From the NCBI GenBank assembly GCA_003250395.1, contig QKGM01000052.1, forward strand, positions 1-60,885: a DNA stretch of 60,885 bases, read 5' to 3'. This DNA comes from Bacteroidota bacterium. Lineage in GTDB: Bacteria; Bacteroidota; Bacteroidia; Bacteroidales; TTA-H9. This document shows, piece after piece, positions 9,931-19,768 of the stretch (the stretch's first letter is position 1; every line of letters begins with the position of its first letter). The translations under genes were made by a program, and so were the position numbers. The notes beneath the pieces are model-generated. The model worked only from the letters and a program-made list of their open reading frames with translations, ran no database searches and was not told the DNA's origin.

Positions 9931-10004
9931 CGGACCGGACGGGACTCGAACCCGCGACCTCCGCCGTGACAGGGCGGCATTCTAACCAGCTGAACTACCG
10001 ATCC
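9931..10004 (-). tRNA. tRNA-Asp (anticodon GTC)
   Basis: A full cloverleaf on the minus strand. The acceptor stem is GGATCGG/CCGGTCC (one G-T pair). The D arm holds GTTCAGCTGGTTAGAAT. The anticodon stem CCGCC/GGCGG closes the loop CTGTCAC with anticodon GTC, and the T arm holds GGTTCGAGTCC. The discriminator is G, as required for Asp identity. CCA is not encoded: after C come A, A, A. It lies alone with its own terminator. Confidence 0.97.
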
Positions 10005-10162
10005 AGATTTTTTTAGAACTCCGTTCTTGTGAAACGGTGTGCAAAAGTAAGCTGTTTTTCTGAATCTGCAAATGTTTTTACAATGATTTGGTATATTTTT
10101 TTTAAAAAATTTCATTTCATCGACAAAATAATTGTCAAATAACTACGAATCAATACACCAAA

Positions 10163-10972
10163 TTAATTCATGCTACCGCCACCCTGATTCGCCGGGAAAT
10201 ATTGAAAATCGGAGCCATTTGAGCCAAATCCGAAACTCATGAAATACCAACTGCGTACAGCTTTCCCATTTTTTGTTGCTGGTTTCCAGCGCATCTCTCC
10301 TATCAGGCGTAATGCCTCTTCAGTACAGCCCCCGCTCACACCCTCCTCAATCTTGAAATGGGCAGCATATCCGGCAGGCTCAATCACAAATCTCACTTTA
10401 ACGCGACCGGAGATACTCCGTTTTCGTGCAGCATCAGGGTAATGCAAATTTTTACTAAGATACTGACCCAGGTTCTCGCCTTCTTTCAATAAAGGAGTGG
10501 CAGGTGTATCAGTTCGCCTGGTCTCGAAAACCCTGATGCAGGTATCAGCCTGAAGAGAATCAGTGGTCGGATAATCATAACCTCTTCTTTTTACAAGTCG
10601 CAGATACTTTTTATATGAAAAAGGAATTGTCACATAAGTGCGCTTACTTACTGCCTTTCCCCAAGTTGTACCCGGCTTCCATACAGCTCTCCTGACCAGC
10701 CTGACAGCCTCATCTCCAAAAATTTCACTCCCATCTCCCGAGGCTTTGGCCTCTACTACCTCCCCCGAAGCAGTAACCGAAAAGTCTACACGGATGTTGG
10801 CTTTCATTTTTTCTGAACGACCGATAACCGGGTAATACATTTCTGCATTTAAATAATCACGAAATTGGCCCTGACTACCAATATAAACTGCTGGTTCATC
10901 CTGAGCTGATAAACCTGTCGTACTCAGGGCAGCCGCCAGAATAGTCATGAACCAAATAATTCTCCTACTCAT
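10163..10972 (-). CDS. periplasmic protein with two TonB C-terminal domains
   Basis: A 269-residue protein with a cleavable-looking signal (hydrophobic stretch ending GLSAQ) and two TonB_C domains. The first is at about 35-130 (VDFSVTASGEVVEAKASGDG, ending in the AVWKPGTTWGKAV strand). The second is at about 175-255 (KVRFVIEPAGYAAHFKIEEG, ending in MRWKPATKNGKAV). It lacks the N-terminal anchor and proline-rich spacer of a true TonB, so it is probably a periplasmic TonB-like partner rather than the energy transducer itself. The ATG at 10972 is chosen, since the longer frame adds only a non-signal extension. It is divergent from rmuC, with 70 bp between. Confidence 0.8.
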   Translation of the reverse strand: MSRRIIWFMTILAAALSTTGLSAQDEPAVYIGSQGQFRDYLNAEMYYPVIGRSEKMKANIRVDFSVTASGEVVEAKASGDGSEIFGDEAVRLVRRAVWKPGTTWGKAVSKRTYVTIPFSYKKYLRLVKRRGYDYPTTDSLQADTCIRVFETRRTDTPATPLLKEGENLGQYLSKNLHYPDAARKRSISGRVKVRFVIEPAGYAAHFKIEEGVSGGCTEEALRLIGEMRWKPATKNGKAVRSWYFMSFGFGSNGSDFQYFPANQGGGSMN

Positions 10973-10981
10973 AAGAATAAC

Positions 10982-10989
10982 TATTTTTG
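10982..10989 (+). promoter_or_regulatory. candidate -7 box (TATTTTTG) for rmuC
   Basis: An exact TAnnTTTG match in the short divergent region, 53 bases before the rmuC ATG. Confidence 0.35.
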
Positions 10990-11042
10990 ATGTAAAATTA
11001 CACATTCCATGTATAGTGCTTCCCTTAATACTGAAAAATTTA

Positions 11043-12380
11043 ATGTCTGATCATCAAATTATTCCTGTCATTCTTGGTTTGACCTCAATATTCTTAAGCT
11101 TAGCAATTGCCTTTGTTTGGACTCGGATGAGTAAAAAAAACAACTTGTGCAATAGCGAATTGACCGTGAAACAACACATGATTGAAAGAGCAGAAACAGA
11201 ATGTCGCAAACTCTCAGAAGAATATAATAACCTTCGCGACACCTATTCCAGGGAGGTTATACACTATTCCGCCCGGATTGCCACGCTTGAATCGGAAAAT
11301 AAACATCTGAATAGCGAAATATATCGTAAGGAAGCTGACCAGAAGGAACTGACTGAACGATTTGAGCAATTGTCAATTGATATCCTGCGAAAACAGAGTA
11401 GTGAATTCAATGATATGAGCATGTCGGGGATAAAAGCTATTTTCGATCCGATGGCAGAGAAAATCAGAAACTTCGAGAAGCAGGTTACTGATACCTATGA
11501 AAAGGGGCTGCGTGACCAGGTTGATCTCCGTTCAGAAATAAAAAAACTGTACGAACTCAACCAACTGATCAGCGCTGAAGCCTCTGCCCTGACACATGCC
11601 CTGAGAACCGATTCCGCGGCTCAAGGTACATGGGGTGAAGTTGTACTTCAACGGGTATTAGAACGCAGTGGACTGCGTGAAGGAGAATCATTTATTACCC
11701 AGGTCTCGGTAACCGATGACGATGGTAGCAGATGGCGTCCTGATGTAGTGATTATTCTACCGGAAAACCGTCACCTGATTGTCGATGCCAAGGTATCTCT
11801 TACAGCCTGGGAACAGTACGTCAATGCAAACGATGATGCGAGCCGAAAAAACTGGCTGGCTGCTCATACCGATTCGATACGAAGACATGTCATTACATTG
11901 GGGAACAAGGACTATGCATCACTACCTCAGTACAATTCGCCCGATTTCGTAGTACTCTTCATGCCGGTTGAAGCTGCTTTCGGTGCTGCATTACAATCAG
12001 ATAATACTTTATTTGGACTTGCCTGGGATAAAAGGGTAGTATTGACCGGTCCCGCCACATTATTGGCGACTCTAAGGACGATAGCTTCAGTGTGGAGAAT
12101 AGAACAACAAAACAAAAACGTCAGGGAAATTGCGCGACAGGGAGGCCTGCTATATGATCGCCTAACTGCCTTCACTGAAGAGATGAACCGAATTGGCAGC
12201 CAGATAGACAGACTGAAAGGAACCTGGCAGAAAGCATCAGACAGATTATCGACAGGGAAAGGAAATCTGGTTGCAAGGGCTGCACGATTACATCAACTTG
12301 GCGCAAATACACATCCTGCTGAGTCACCTAATCAGAATGATATTGAACAACTCACAAACGATGATGAAGACGAAAGTTAA
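11043..12380 (+). CDS. rmuC: DNA recombination protein RmuC
   Basis: A 445-residue RmuC family protein, thought to limit inverted-repeat recombination. It has one N-terminal membrane segment (about 6-24), a long coiled coil (about 30-190), then the nuclease-like domain with GTWGEVVLQRVLERSGL, the WRPDVVIILPENRHLIVDAKVSL block and FMPVEAAF, all diagnostic of the family. The ATG at 11043 directly precedes the membrane segment. The upstream frame would read into the tonB-side leader. The stop overlaps the next gene by 20 bp. Confidence 0.9.
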   Translation: MSDHQIIPVILGLTSIFLSLAIAFVWTRMSKKNNLCNSELTVKQHMIERAETECRKLSEEYNNLRDTYSREVIHYSARIATLESENKHLNSEIYRKEADQKELTERFEQLSIDILRKQSSEFNDMSMSGIKAIFDPMAEKIRNFEKQVTDTYEKGLRDQVDLRSEIKKLYELNQLISAEASALTHALRTDSAAQGTWGEVVLQRVLERSGLREGESFITQVSVTDDDGSRWRPDVVIILPENRHLIVDAKVSLTAWEQYVNANDDASRKNWLAAHTDSIRRHVITLGNKDYASLPQYNSPDFVVLFMPVEAAFGAALQSDNTLFGLAWDKRVVLTGPATLLATLRTIASVWRIEQQNKNVREIARQGGLLYDRLTAFTEEMNRIGSQIDRLKGTWQKASDRLSTGKGNLVARAARLHQLGANTHPAESPNQNDIEQLTNDDEDES

Positions 12381-13593
12381 AGTCAATTTCACAATCATTT
12401 TATGGTCTATTGCCTTCGCCGGGATATACAGCTGCAGATACACTCCTGCTGCATTCAAGGTTGACTATGCATTCGAATATAGCACATCAGCTCATTCTCC
12501 AAAGCGGCCGGTCTTGTACGCGATAAAAAAAGGTCAAAATAAGGTAATGCTTTCGGTTTGTGTTTTCACTAAAGGAATGACACCAGACAGTACACATCCG
12601 GGATGTCCTGCCTGGCTGTTCAGGGCAGATTTTGAAAACTGGAATCCTTCCGGCAAAACAATTGTGCAAAGACAAACCTTTTCAGAAACCAATCCGATAA
12701 ACTCACCACTTATTCCTGACACTGTATGGCTAAATTTTACGGGAGAGATCGAAACCACACCAGGTGATTATATTATCCTGCATTTAACCGATCAAATGTC
12801 GGGCATTAACTTGTTTTCCTGGGCGAAAGTTGTTGACTCTATATTCCCTCTGGTTAAAGATGAGTACAATAACTATTTAGCCTATCAATGGATAAAAGAG
12901 AATGAAAAACTAATCATACCTTCAAATATTACACCAGTCCTCTGCAAGTCGTGCTATAGTCCCCTGCCCCAACCCCCGTTTGATATGCAACCCATAACTG
13001 TCAGACCAGATTTCTATGACTGGGAACCAGCGAAAGTATCTCCAACTGCTGAGCTGAGAAGCAAGTTCAGCCATACCGGACTTCTAAAATTTACACATAA
13101 AGAATGTGATACATCATATTTTATCCCGCTTACCAGCGCCCGGTATCCTTTTCCTGTAATAAATCAGGATGGGTTATTAGCAATTCGTTACCTTACCACC
13201 CGCGAAGAATTTACATCACTTCTGGCTCATAATGATCTTTCGGAATCGTTGCACCTGATTTGGCAAAACAGTGCATCAGATATGGAAAGGGCCAGGGTGA
13301 GGGCCAGACAGTTTGTTGAAAAAATCAATAGTGCCAATACCTTTTTCACGTTTACCAGACCTGGCAGCCTCACCGACCGTGGTCTTATATGGATTGTCAT
13401 CGGGCAGCCAAACAGGGTCTGGAAAAGTCCCATGAGAGAGACCTGGTTTTACGACAGCCTTGATGATGGTCTTCCCCTTAGGCTCGATTTTGATTTAACT
13501 AATGGTTCTGAAAGTATACCTGATTGGGTTTTACATCGATCTCCCGGCTTCAAATCCATCTGGAACAGGGCTGTTGACCGCTGGCGAAGATAA
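12361..13593 (+). CDS. GWxTD-domain lipoprotein
   Basis: A protein of about 410 residues with a short signal and lipobox-like IYSC in the first 22 residues, so probably an envelope lipoprotein. The C-terminal domain (RGLIWIVIGQPNRVWKSP, then ETWFYD) matches the GWxTD domain found in Bacteroidota and some other phyla, whose function is unknown. The frame extends 30 codons into rmuC. The paired ATG codons at 12361/12364 give a proper signal peptide and are chosen. It probably lies in one transcript with rmuC. Confidence 0.8.
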   Translation: MMKTKVKVNFTIILWSIAFAGIYSCRYTPAAFKVDYAFEYSTSAHSPKRPVLYAIKKGQNKVMLSVCVFTKGMTPDSTHPGCPAWLFRADFENWNPSGKTIVQRQTFSETNPINSPLIPDTVWLNFTGEIETTPGDYIILHLTDQMSGINLFSWAKVVDSIFPLVKDEYNNYLAYQWIKENEKLIIPSNITPVLCKSCYSPLPQPPFDMQPITVRPDFYDWEPAKVSPTAELRSKFSHTGLLKFTHKECDTSYFIPLTSARYPFPVINQDGLLAIRYLTTREEFTSLLAHNDLSESLHLIWQNSASDMERARVRARQFVEKINSANTFFTFTRPGSLTDRGLIWIVIGQPNRVWKSPMRETWFYDSLDDGLPLRLDFDLTNGSESIPDWVLHRSPGFKSIWNRAVDRWRR

Positions 13594-13618
13594 TACCGGA
13601 TCTGCTTTTTTAATTACA

Positions 13619-13626
13619 TACCTTTG
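13619..13626 (+). promoter_or_regulatory. candidate -7 box (TACCTTTG) for the rRNA methylase gene
   Basis: TACCTTTGCA, an exact TAnnTTTG match, 23 bases before the ATG at 13650 and 25 bases after the preceding stop. Confidence 0.5.
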
Positions 13627-13649
13627 CATACATAATTTGAATACGAGAT

Positions 13650-14411
13650 ATGAAAGATAATTCACTCATCTACGGAATCCGCGCGGTGATGGAAGCAATT
13701 GAAGCTGGCAGAGAGTTTGAAAAGGTAATGATCCAAAAAGGACTTAGTGGCGACCTCTTTAGAGACTTAATGGCGAAATTGCGTACTGCCGGTGCACCTA
13801 TCCAGATGGTGCCCCCGGAAACACTCCACAGGCTGACTAACGGGAACCATCAGGGAGTGGCAGCTTATGTTTCGGCTATTATTTATCAACCTATTGAGCA
13901 GATTGTACCAATGCTGTTTGAACAAGGAAAAACACCTTTTCTGCTCATTCTCGACCGGATTACCGATGTCAGAAATTTTGGAGCTATCGCCCGTACTGCC
14001 GAATGTGCAGGAGTTGATGCCATTCTGGTTCCTGATAATAATTCAGCCCGTATCACTGGCGATGCTGTTAAGACATCAGCAGGGGCACTTCACTCTATTC
14101 CTGTTTGCAGAACAACCAACTTATATCAATCTGTAAAATTTCTGAAAAACAGCGGCATAACTGTTTTCGCTGCAACTGAAAAAGGAAACCTCCTGTATGA
14201 CGCAACTGCATACCAGCATCCTTTAGCTCTTATCATGGGTTCAGAGGAAAACGGAGTATCGGCTGAATTGCTTAAAATAAGTGATTATCTCGTCAGGATT
14301 CCTCTTATGGGAAAAATAGGTTCGCTCAATGTCTCTGTTGCATGCGGGGTGTTGATGTATGAAATAGTCAGGCAACGGAACTTCTTTCCTGAAGCCCTCA
14401 ACGAAGGCTGA
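13650..14411 (+). CDS. 23S rRNA (guanosine-2'-O)-methyltransferase, RlmB/TrmH family
   Basis: A 253-residue SPOUT methyltransferase. It has an N-terminal substrate-binding domain (GIRAVMEAIEAGREFEKV), then the three SPOUT motifs: DRITDVRNFGAIARTAECAG (motif 1), IMGSEENGV (motif 2) and IPLMGKIGSLNVSVACGV (motif 3, the knot that binds SAM). The architecture matches RlmB, which methylates G2251 of 23S rRNA. The exact position in this organism is inferred. It converges with comEC, and the two coding ends overlap by 14 bp. Confidence 0.9.
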   Translation: MKDNSLIYGIRAVMEAIEAGREFEKVMIQKGLSGDLFRDLMAKLRTAGAPIQMVPPETLHRLTNGNHQGVAAYVSAIIYQPIEQIVPMLFEQGKTPFLLILDRITDVRNFGAIARTAECAGVDAILVPDNNSARITGDAVKTSAGALHSIPVCRTTNLYQSVKFLKNSGITVFAATEKGNLLYDATAYQHPLALIMGSEENGVSAELLKISDYLVRIPLMGKIGSLNVSVACGVLMYEIVRQRNFFPEALNEG

Positions 14412-16473
14412 TTTCTAAAGCTCCCAGGCTGTCAAGACGATAACAGGTTGCTCCTGTACTCCGACAGGATTCCTCCCATCGTTTTCGTTGTTTTTCGGTA
14501 AGTGTATTCCCAATTACCCAGGTTGCTCCTTCAATCCGACTGAGAATCCATTCCGGGCGGATTCGGGGACGTTGACCTATCAGTACCAGATTGGCCGGAA
14601 GTTTGCTATCCCCTTTCGGCAGATTGAAAGTACTATCTATTATTACAATTCGTCTATCCGCTTTTACAATAAAATGGCCTTCAAAGGTATCATTCCTGGA
14701 ACTTATACATTGGTAAACAGATTGCTCAGGCCTAACAGCATAATACTTGTTCATCCCGTTCAATATCCATTCCGGAGGGGATTTTGACGTACCAAACCAC
14801 CAAGAACGTCTTCCTGATATTTCGCCAAACAAAAGATTCTTACCACCATCAGCTACAACAAGAAAATGGTTTTCCCTACACTTGATACACTGGTATTGAA
14901 CAAATAAACCCAACACCACTATACTGATCAAAAAGATGATTAACCCTTGGTTCTTTTTAAGTACAATCCAATACAAAATACCAATAACCGCAATCCATAA
15001 AAGGATTACCTCTGGTAGTCCGAATATTGTAACATGAGAAACAGAACCAGGAAGCCCCTCTATGAATGAAACCCCATCATTCATCATGCCAATAAGGAAA
15101 CCCAAGACCCTGCTCACAATATCTCCAATCCAAGGGATCCAGCTAAACAACAAAGTAGTTATCCCTGTCACAAGTATCAGGTAGGAAAGCGGTATAGCAA
15201 TCATACTTGAAAGCAGGAAGTAGTTTGGGAATTGATGAAATTTGTAAAGAATAACAGGGGCAGTAAACATCTGGGCAGCAATTGAAACTATAATGAGATC
15301 CCGTCCGTATGCCAGCACTTTATTTTCAGTAAAAAACCATTGAGACAGCACCGGATGAAAAATAACAATACCAGCAACGGCAGCAAAACTCAATTGAAAT
15401 CCAACGTCGAATAAGTAGTATGGATTGATTGATAACAGAAAAAAGGCTGAAACAACCAAACTATTTAAAACTGAAGTCCTCCGTCTGAAGCCACCACCAA
15501 TACAGACAAATGTAAACATTGTGGCAGATCGGGTCACACCAACCGAAAGACCAGTAATACAGGCATAACCCCAAATCAGAATCAGGAGAATAACTGTTCT
15601 AACAGCTTCACCTTTCCGCGTTCCTGAAAGTGGAAATAAAAGTGCTGCAAACATCGCGTAAAAAATACCCAGGTGTAAACCGGAAACACACAACACGTGT
15701 ATAGCCCCGCTTCCTGTATATGTCTGACGAAGTTCTGGATCGAGCAGATCATCGTAACCCAGAAGAATTGCTGAAGCCACCGCAATTACATCCTGATCAT
15801 AACCCGCACTTTTCAATATACCCAGCAACTGCTGCCTGACACGTTCGGCATAATAAGATATATCATGGGATAGCGGTTGGTGCTCTATCTTAAAACTACC
15901 TTTCCGCAACCAAACCTGACGTGTTATGCCTCTCCTTTTCAGGTAAGTTTTATAATCAAAAACTTCCGGATTTAACGAAGATTTTACCTGACGAAGGGCT
16001 CCAAATCCCGCAATCCGGTCGCCAGGTTTAAGAACTGAATCATAAGAAAGGGGAAGATAAAGCAGAAGCCCTGTCTCAGCTTCAAATCCACCATTGTCTG
16101 TAAACACATATTCCAGCTTTGCAGTGTACCTGATACTACCGGCCCGGAAACCTGGTAATGACTCTACCCTGGCTATCCAGCGGTCAGGGTCACTAATTCC
16201 GGCCAACGGATCTTTCATAGTGGTTGACTGGTACCTGGTAGTAATCATCCATCCTAAAACAAAAACTGAAGGCAAAACAAGAAAACCAATAGTTAACCCT
16301 GAAGGAGTCCGACCACAAAACCAATTGAAAATCAACAGCAATATGGTTACCAAAACAAACAAAGCACCTGTTGCCACTACCCAGCCGGGAGTTTCAAATA
16401 TTAAATCAGCGGTTATAATTCCCGTGATAAAAAAAAACAGGAGACGAAGAAGAGGTAAAGTCCGGAAACTCAT
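14398..16473 (-). CDS. comEC: ComEC/Rec2 family DNA-uptake channel protein
   Basis: A polytopic inner-membrane protein of 691 residues. An N-terminal DUF4131-like region (about 25-190) contains an OB-fold strand set. It is followed by the Competence domain with VLCVSGLHLGIFYAMF and many membrane segments, ending near residue 540. ComEC moves single-stranded DNA into the cytoplasm during natural transformation. The C-terminal 150 residues (from about 545) carry only a degenerate trace of the usual metallo-beta-lactamase domain, with no HxHxDH motif. This is common in Bacteroidota, where the gene may have a different or vestigial role. Confidence 0.88.
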   Translation of the reverse strand: MSFRTLPLLRLLFFFITGIITADLIFETPGWVVATGALFVLVTILLLIFNWFCGRTPSGLTIGFLVLPSVFVLGWMITTRYQSTTMKDPLAGISDPDRWIARVESLPGFRAGSIRYTAKLEYVFTDNGGFEAETGLLLYLPLSYDSVLKPGDRIAGFGALRQVKSSLNPEVFDYKTYLKRRGITRQVWLRKGSFKIEHQPLSHDISYYAERVRQQLLGILKSAGYDQDVIAVASAILLGYDDLLDPELRQTYTGSGAIHVLCVSGLHLGIFYAMFAALLFPLSGTRKGEAVRTVILLILIWGYACITGLSVGVTRSATMFTFVCIGGGFRRRTSVLNSLVVSAFFLLSINPYYLFDVGFQLSFAAVAGIVIFHPVLSQWFFTENKVLAYGRDLIIVSIAAQMFTAPVILYKFHQFPNYFLLSSMIAIPLSYLILVTGITTLLFSWIPWIGDIVSRVLGFLIGMMNDGVSFIEGLPGSVSHVTIFGLPEVILLWIAVIGILYWIVLKKNQGLIIFLISIVVLGLFVQYQCIKCRENHFLVVADGGKNLLFGEISGRRSWWFGTSKSPPEWILNGMNKYYAVRPEQSVYQCISSRNDTFEGHFIVKADRRIVIIDSTFNLPKGDSKLPANLVLIGQRPRIRPEWILSRIEGATWVIGNTLTEKQRKRWEESCRSTGATCYRLDSLGALEISLR

Positions 16474-16588
16474 CTTTTAACCAACTAAAGACCTCTGACA
16501 ATGCTACAGGCCGGAGTTATAATATTATCTCCCGGCCGGTTGCTGACTTTTCATAGTGATTCGATATAAAAATGCTGGCAGGAACAAC

Positions 16589-16616
16589 ATGAGCAGGCTT
16601 TATCATGCCTGCTCAT
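16589..16616 (-). terminator. hairpin downstream of the outer-membrane barrel gene
   Basis: ATGAGCAGGC (16589-16598) and GCCTGCTCAT (16607-16616) form a perfect 10-bp stem with an 8-base loop, 13 bp after the stop of the barrel gene. No strong T-run follows, so it is either a weak terminator or an mRNA 3'-end stabiliser. Confidence 0.5.
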
Positions 16617-16628
16617 CATAAAATACCG

Positions 16629-17339
16629 TTACAAACCGATTGCAACTCCGGCAAACAGAGTTATAACCTGATGTTTTGAAGATTCATTTGCAGAAGGCTC
16701 TTTAAGGATGTTAGTCATACCCATCATATATCGCGCTCCTGCCATTAACTGAGCGGGTCCCAGATTAAAAGTTACACCAGCCCCGGCTGCAATTCCAAAA
16801 TCAGTAGATTTATAATAATCCTTCGAGTCAGCTTCCTCATCAATCGACATTGTTTGTCCGCTAACTGTAGCTGATCCTTTAATAACCTGCTTTGCATTAA
16901 GCAGAAAACCTAAATAAGGCCCTGCTTCAACATGGAAGAAAGCGAGTTTTGCCTTTAACATCACAGGGAAGGTGAGATAGTTCAACCTATCCGAAATCTC
17001 TCCATCAAATGCAAAATCAGTGTATGATTTTTTACTTCCTAAAGAATATAGATAGTTATAAAAATCAGGATCAAACTTATTCCCGCGGGGATCATAATTC
17101 CCCTCAACCTGAAGAGAAAGAAGCGGAATAATACTATAATTCAGGTAGATACCATATGTGGTTGACGTAAGCACTGCAATGTTATCTTTGATCATTTCAA
17201 TTGTTTCACCATCCCCTGAATAACTTATACGAGAAATGTTTATCCCTGCTTTTGCGCCTACCTTCTGCGCTATTACATTTGAATTAACTAAAAGCACAGT
17301 TAGTGCCAGCAAATTTCCTATCAAGATTTTTCTCATCAT
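16629..17339 (-). CDS. small outer-membrane beta-barrel protein (PorT-like family)
   Basis: 236 residues with a signal peptide (cleavage near NVIAQ) and alternating amphipathic strands that end in an aromatic/hydrophobic terminus (VITLFAGVAIGL). It opens with VGAKAGINISRISYSG, a typical start of the Bacteroidota 8-stranded barrel family (outer membrane protein beta-barrel, PorT-like). PorT itself belongs to type IX secretion, but this family is large and the role here is not determined. Two adjacent ATG codons start it. Confidence 0.75.
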   Translation of the reverse strand: MMRKILIGNLLALTVLLVNSNVIAQKVGAKAGINISRISYSGDGETIEMIKDNIAVLTSTTYGIYLNYSIIPLLSLQVEGNYDPRGNKFDPDFYNYLYSLGSKKSYTDFAFDGEISDRLNYLTFPVMLKAKLAFFHVEAGPYLGFLLNAKQVIKGSATVSGQTMSIDEEADSKDYYKSTDFGIAAGAGVTFNLGPAQLMAGARYMMGMTNILKEPSANESSKHQVITLFAGVAIGL

Positions 17340-17455
17340 AGCTTTTTGTATAAAAATTTAAAGAATACTAATATTACTAAAATTTGGCTCAAACAAATAT
17401 ACAAACAATTTCACCAGTCGTACTCACGGTTATCCAACATTACCGCGCTAAAATA

Positions 17456-19768
17456 TTAATGTTTCAATGCCGAACGGTTAAACAATAAATAGCCAACACT
17501 AAATACAGCCGACCAGGATTCCGATTCCTTATCAAAATAATTGACGCTCATACTAACAGGGCCGAGTGGTGTATGTATAACAAATGCCCCCATACCCATG
17601 AATGCCCTATCAGAGAATCCCTTACCAAATTTTGCTTTCTGAAATTCATCTTCGACTATCATGTTAAATGGCTGTATTACATACCCCTCCAACCTAAAAT
17701 CAAGCATCTTAGTTATTTGATATATATTCTTCGAGCCGGCGGTGATGTATGTATTAGCTCTAAAATCCGGGAGAAACAATGTACTTGCCCAGGGAATGGG
17801 AGAGCACTGGGGCAGCGATAAAATACTGGCCGTGTAGTTCGAGAAAAACGGCTTGCTCGACAAGTATAACTCTGAGTAGATCCCAAGCCTGAGGTTCCCG
17901 ACCGACTTAAAGTAATTATCGTATATAACACTAAATTCTACCCAGTTACGATTGAATTTATTTACCTGACGACTAATGGATGTACTTCCAGGTTCGGTTG
18001 TCTCTTTTCCGAAAACATACCTCAAATTGACATAAAAACGGGAACCACTGGTAGGGAATTGCTTTTTATTCATTGAATTCATCTCAAGCGACACGCTTGG
18101 TGCAATAAATCTTAAACTGGTTAGATCCAATGTATCAGTTCTAAGAAAGAAATTATTCTGATAATAGCTGTGGTCTATATAACCTAAATCGAGCGTTCCT
18201 GTCAGAACCCCTTTATTCGTAACCGGAATACCGGCTCTTAGGCTCATAAAACTTTCGTCAATGATTAGATAAGCTGGTGTTTTATCCTCGATAAAATAAC
18301 TAGTCGTCTTAAAAAAATTGAAGCGGTTTAGAGTAAAGGCACCTTCCATGAAGAAAGGGGTTTTAGAGGTGAAGTCTATCCTCCCTTTTACCTGCCCTGA
18401 TGTATAAAACCTGCCAATATATGCATTCACTGCAACCGATTGCGACCACTTGTTCAAATGGCTATATTTCAACTGTATAAAGCCCAGATTGTTAGTAGCC
18501 GATGAGATAACACCTCCAGCCTGAATTTCAAAAACAGGTGCTTTCTGAACATCCAACGACAGCGAAAACAATCCGGTATTCCTGTTGAACCTTAATGAAG
18601 GGAAGATATAGCTGATCTTATCATCGGCCACAAGCTTATAATAGTCCTCCCTTAAATCTGACAGTGAAATATATTCGTTGGAGTGTTTTAATTGTGACCT
18701 GACATAGCGTTGCTGCATGTCCGATACACCTGACACATTAATACTATCAATCATCAGATCAGGAATGCATGACCTGAAATCATTTCGCCGCTTTTCGTAT
18801 GAGGCTGGATCCACTCTTCTGGTAATAAACCTGGTAATACTATCCATTTTTCTAATAGTGGCAACATAGCCACTATCGATAAACTGTGGTGCCCATGAGA
18901 AATCGTTTACAGCCACCTGGAGAAGATTCGGCTTGACAAGAAACCCACTGTCAATAGGAATAACATACGACGATTTAGCCATTAACATATTCTCAATCTG
19001 CGAAACCACATCATCCGCGGAAGGTTCACCATAATTCCCGGCAGCTTTACAACCAATTATCACATTGGGTTTAAAGTCATTAAGGGCTACATCAGCAGGG
19101 AAATTATTGTACATTCCCCCATCAAAAAGTAATTTTCCATCAATTTTAATTGGTTTAAAATAAAAGGGAAAAGTCATAGAAGCTCTTATGGCATTTCCCA
19201 GATCGCCTTTTCTCAGGATAACTGGTTTATTGGCATAAATATCAGACGCTACACATCTGAAAGGGATCATCAGCGAATCAAAATTATAGTCAGATGCTGC
19301 CGCAGCTCCAGAAAAAACCTCCATGAACTGAAAATCCATAACAAACGGCGAGACAAGATTTGTTGGAATTCTTGGCTTTAGTGTACTTACATAATCAAAC
19401 CTGAATCGAGCCCACCCTGCATTTCTTTCATCTTTCTTGAAAAAATACTCATAACCAGGATCTATACTTCCATCTGCCCATCTTTGAAACTCTGTTGAAC
19501 TAACCAGATAGGCCATCTCATCGGGTGAATAACCAGCTGCATAAAGACCAGCTATAATAGCACCCATGGACGTTCCCGCCACATAGTCGATAGGTATTCC
19601 ATTTTCTTCAAGAGCTTTTAAAAATCCAACATGACAGGTTCCCTTTGCCCCTCCCCCACTTAGTACAACAGCCACTTTCTGAGCCCTTATATTGTTGTTT
19701 GAGAAAAGAAAAGCTATAAGAAATGATAATAAAGCAACCCGAAGAAACAACTTGTTAACTAGTACCAT
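17456..19768 (-). CDS. patatin-like phospholipase fused to an outer-membrane barrel (PlpD-like)
   Basis: About 770 residues. A signal peptide is followed by a patatin domain: oxyanion loop GGGAKG (38-43), nucleophile elbow GTSMG (Ser67) and the DGG of the Ser-Asp dyad in FDGGMYNNFP. Next is a POTRA-like segment (about 340-420, DLMIDSINVSGV), then a C-terminal BamA/surface-antigen 16-strand-type barrel. This order matches type Vd autotransporters such as PlpD, in which the lipase is carried to the cell surface. Upstream ATG codons at 19780 and further are open. The start at 19768 gives the cleanest signal. Substrate is unknown. Confidence 0.85.
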   Translation of the reverse strand: MVLVNKLFLRVALLSFLIAFLFSNNNIRAQKVAVVLSGGGAKGTCHVGFLKALEENGIPIDYVAGTSMGAIIAGLYAAGYSPDEMAYLVSSTEFQRWADGSIDPGYEYFFKKDERNAGWARFRFDYVSTLKPRIPTNLVSPFVMDFQFMEVFSGAAAASDYNFDSLMIPFRCVASDIYANKPVILRKGDLGNAIRASMTFPFYFKPIKIDGKLLFDGGMYNNFPADVALNDFKPNVIIGCKAAGNYGEPSADDVVSQIENMLMAKSSYVIPIDSGFLVKPNLLQVAVNDFSWAPQFIDSGYVATIRKMDSITRFITRRVDPASYEKRRNDFRSCIPDLMIDSINVSGVSDMQQRYVRSQLKHSNEYISLSDLREDYYKLVADDKISYIFPSLRFNRNTGLFSLSLDVQKAPVFEIQAGGVISSATNNLGFIQLKYSHLNKWSQSVAVNAYIGRFYTSGQVKGRIDFTSKTPFFMEGAFTLNRFNFFKTTSYFIEDKTPAYLIIDESFMSLRAGIPVTNKGVLTGTLDLGYIDHSYYQNNFFLRTDTLDLTSLRFIAPSVSLEMNSMNKKQFPTSGSRFYVNLRYVFGKETTEPGSTSISRQVNKFNRNWVEFSVIYDNYFKSVGNLRLGIYSELYLSSKPFFSNYTASILSLPQCSPIPWASTLFLPDFRANTYITAGSKNIYQITKMLDFRLEGYVIQPFNMIVEDEFQKAKFGKGFSDRAFMGMGAFVIHTPLGPVSMSVNYFDKESESWSAVFSVGYLLFNRSALKH

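Noticed and set aside
9852-10115. 87-codon minus-strand frame over the tRNA region
   Set aside because: It runs through the tRNA-Asp and its terminator, so it cannot be a real coding gene.
12271-12360. 30-codon upstream extension of the GWxTD lipoprotein
   Set aside because: It lies in rmuC and lacks signal character, while the ATG at 12361 begins a clear lipoprotein signal.
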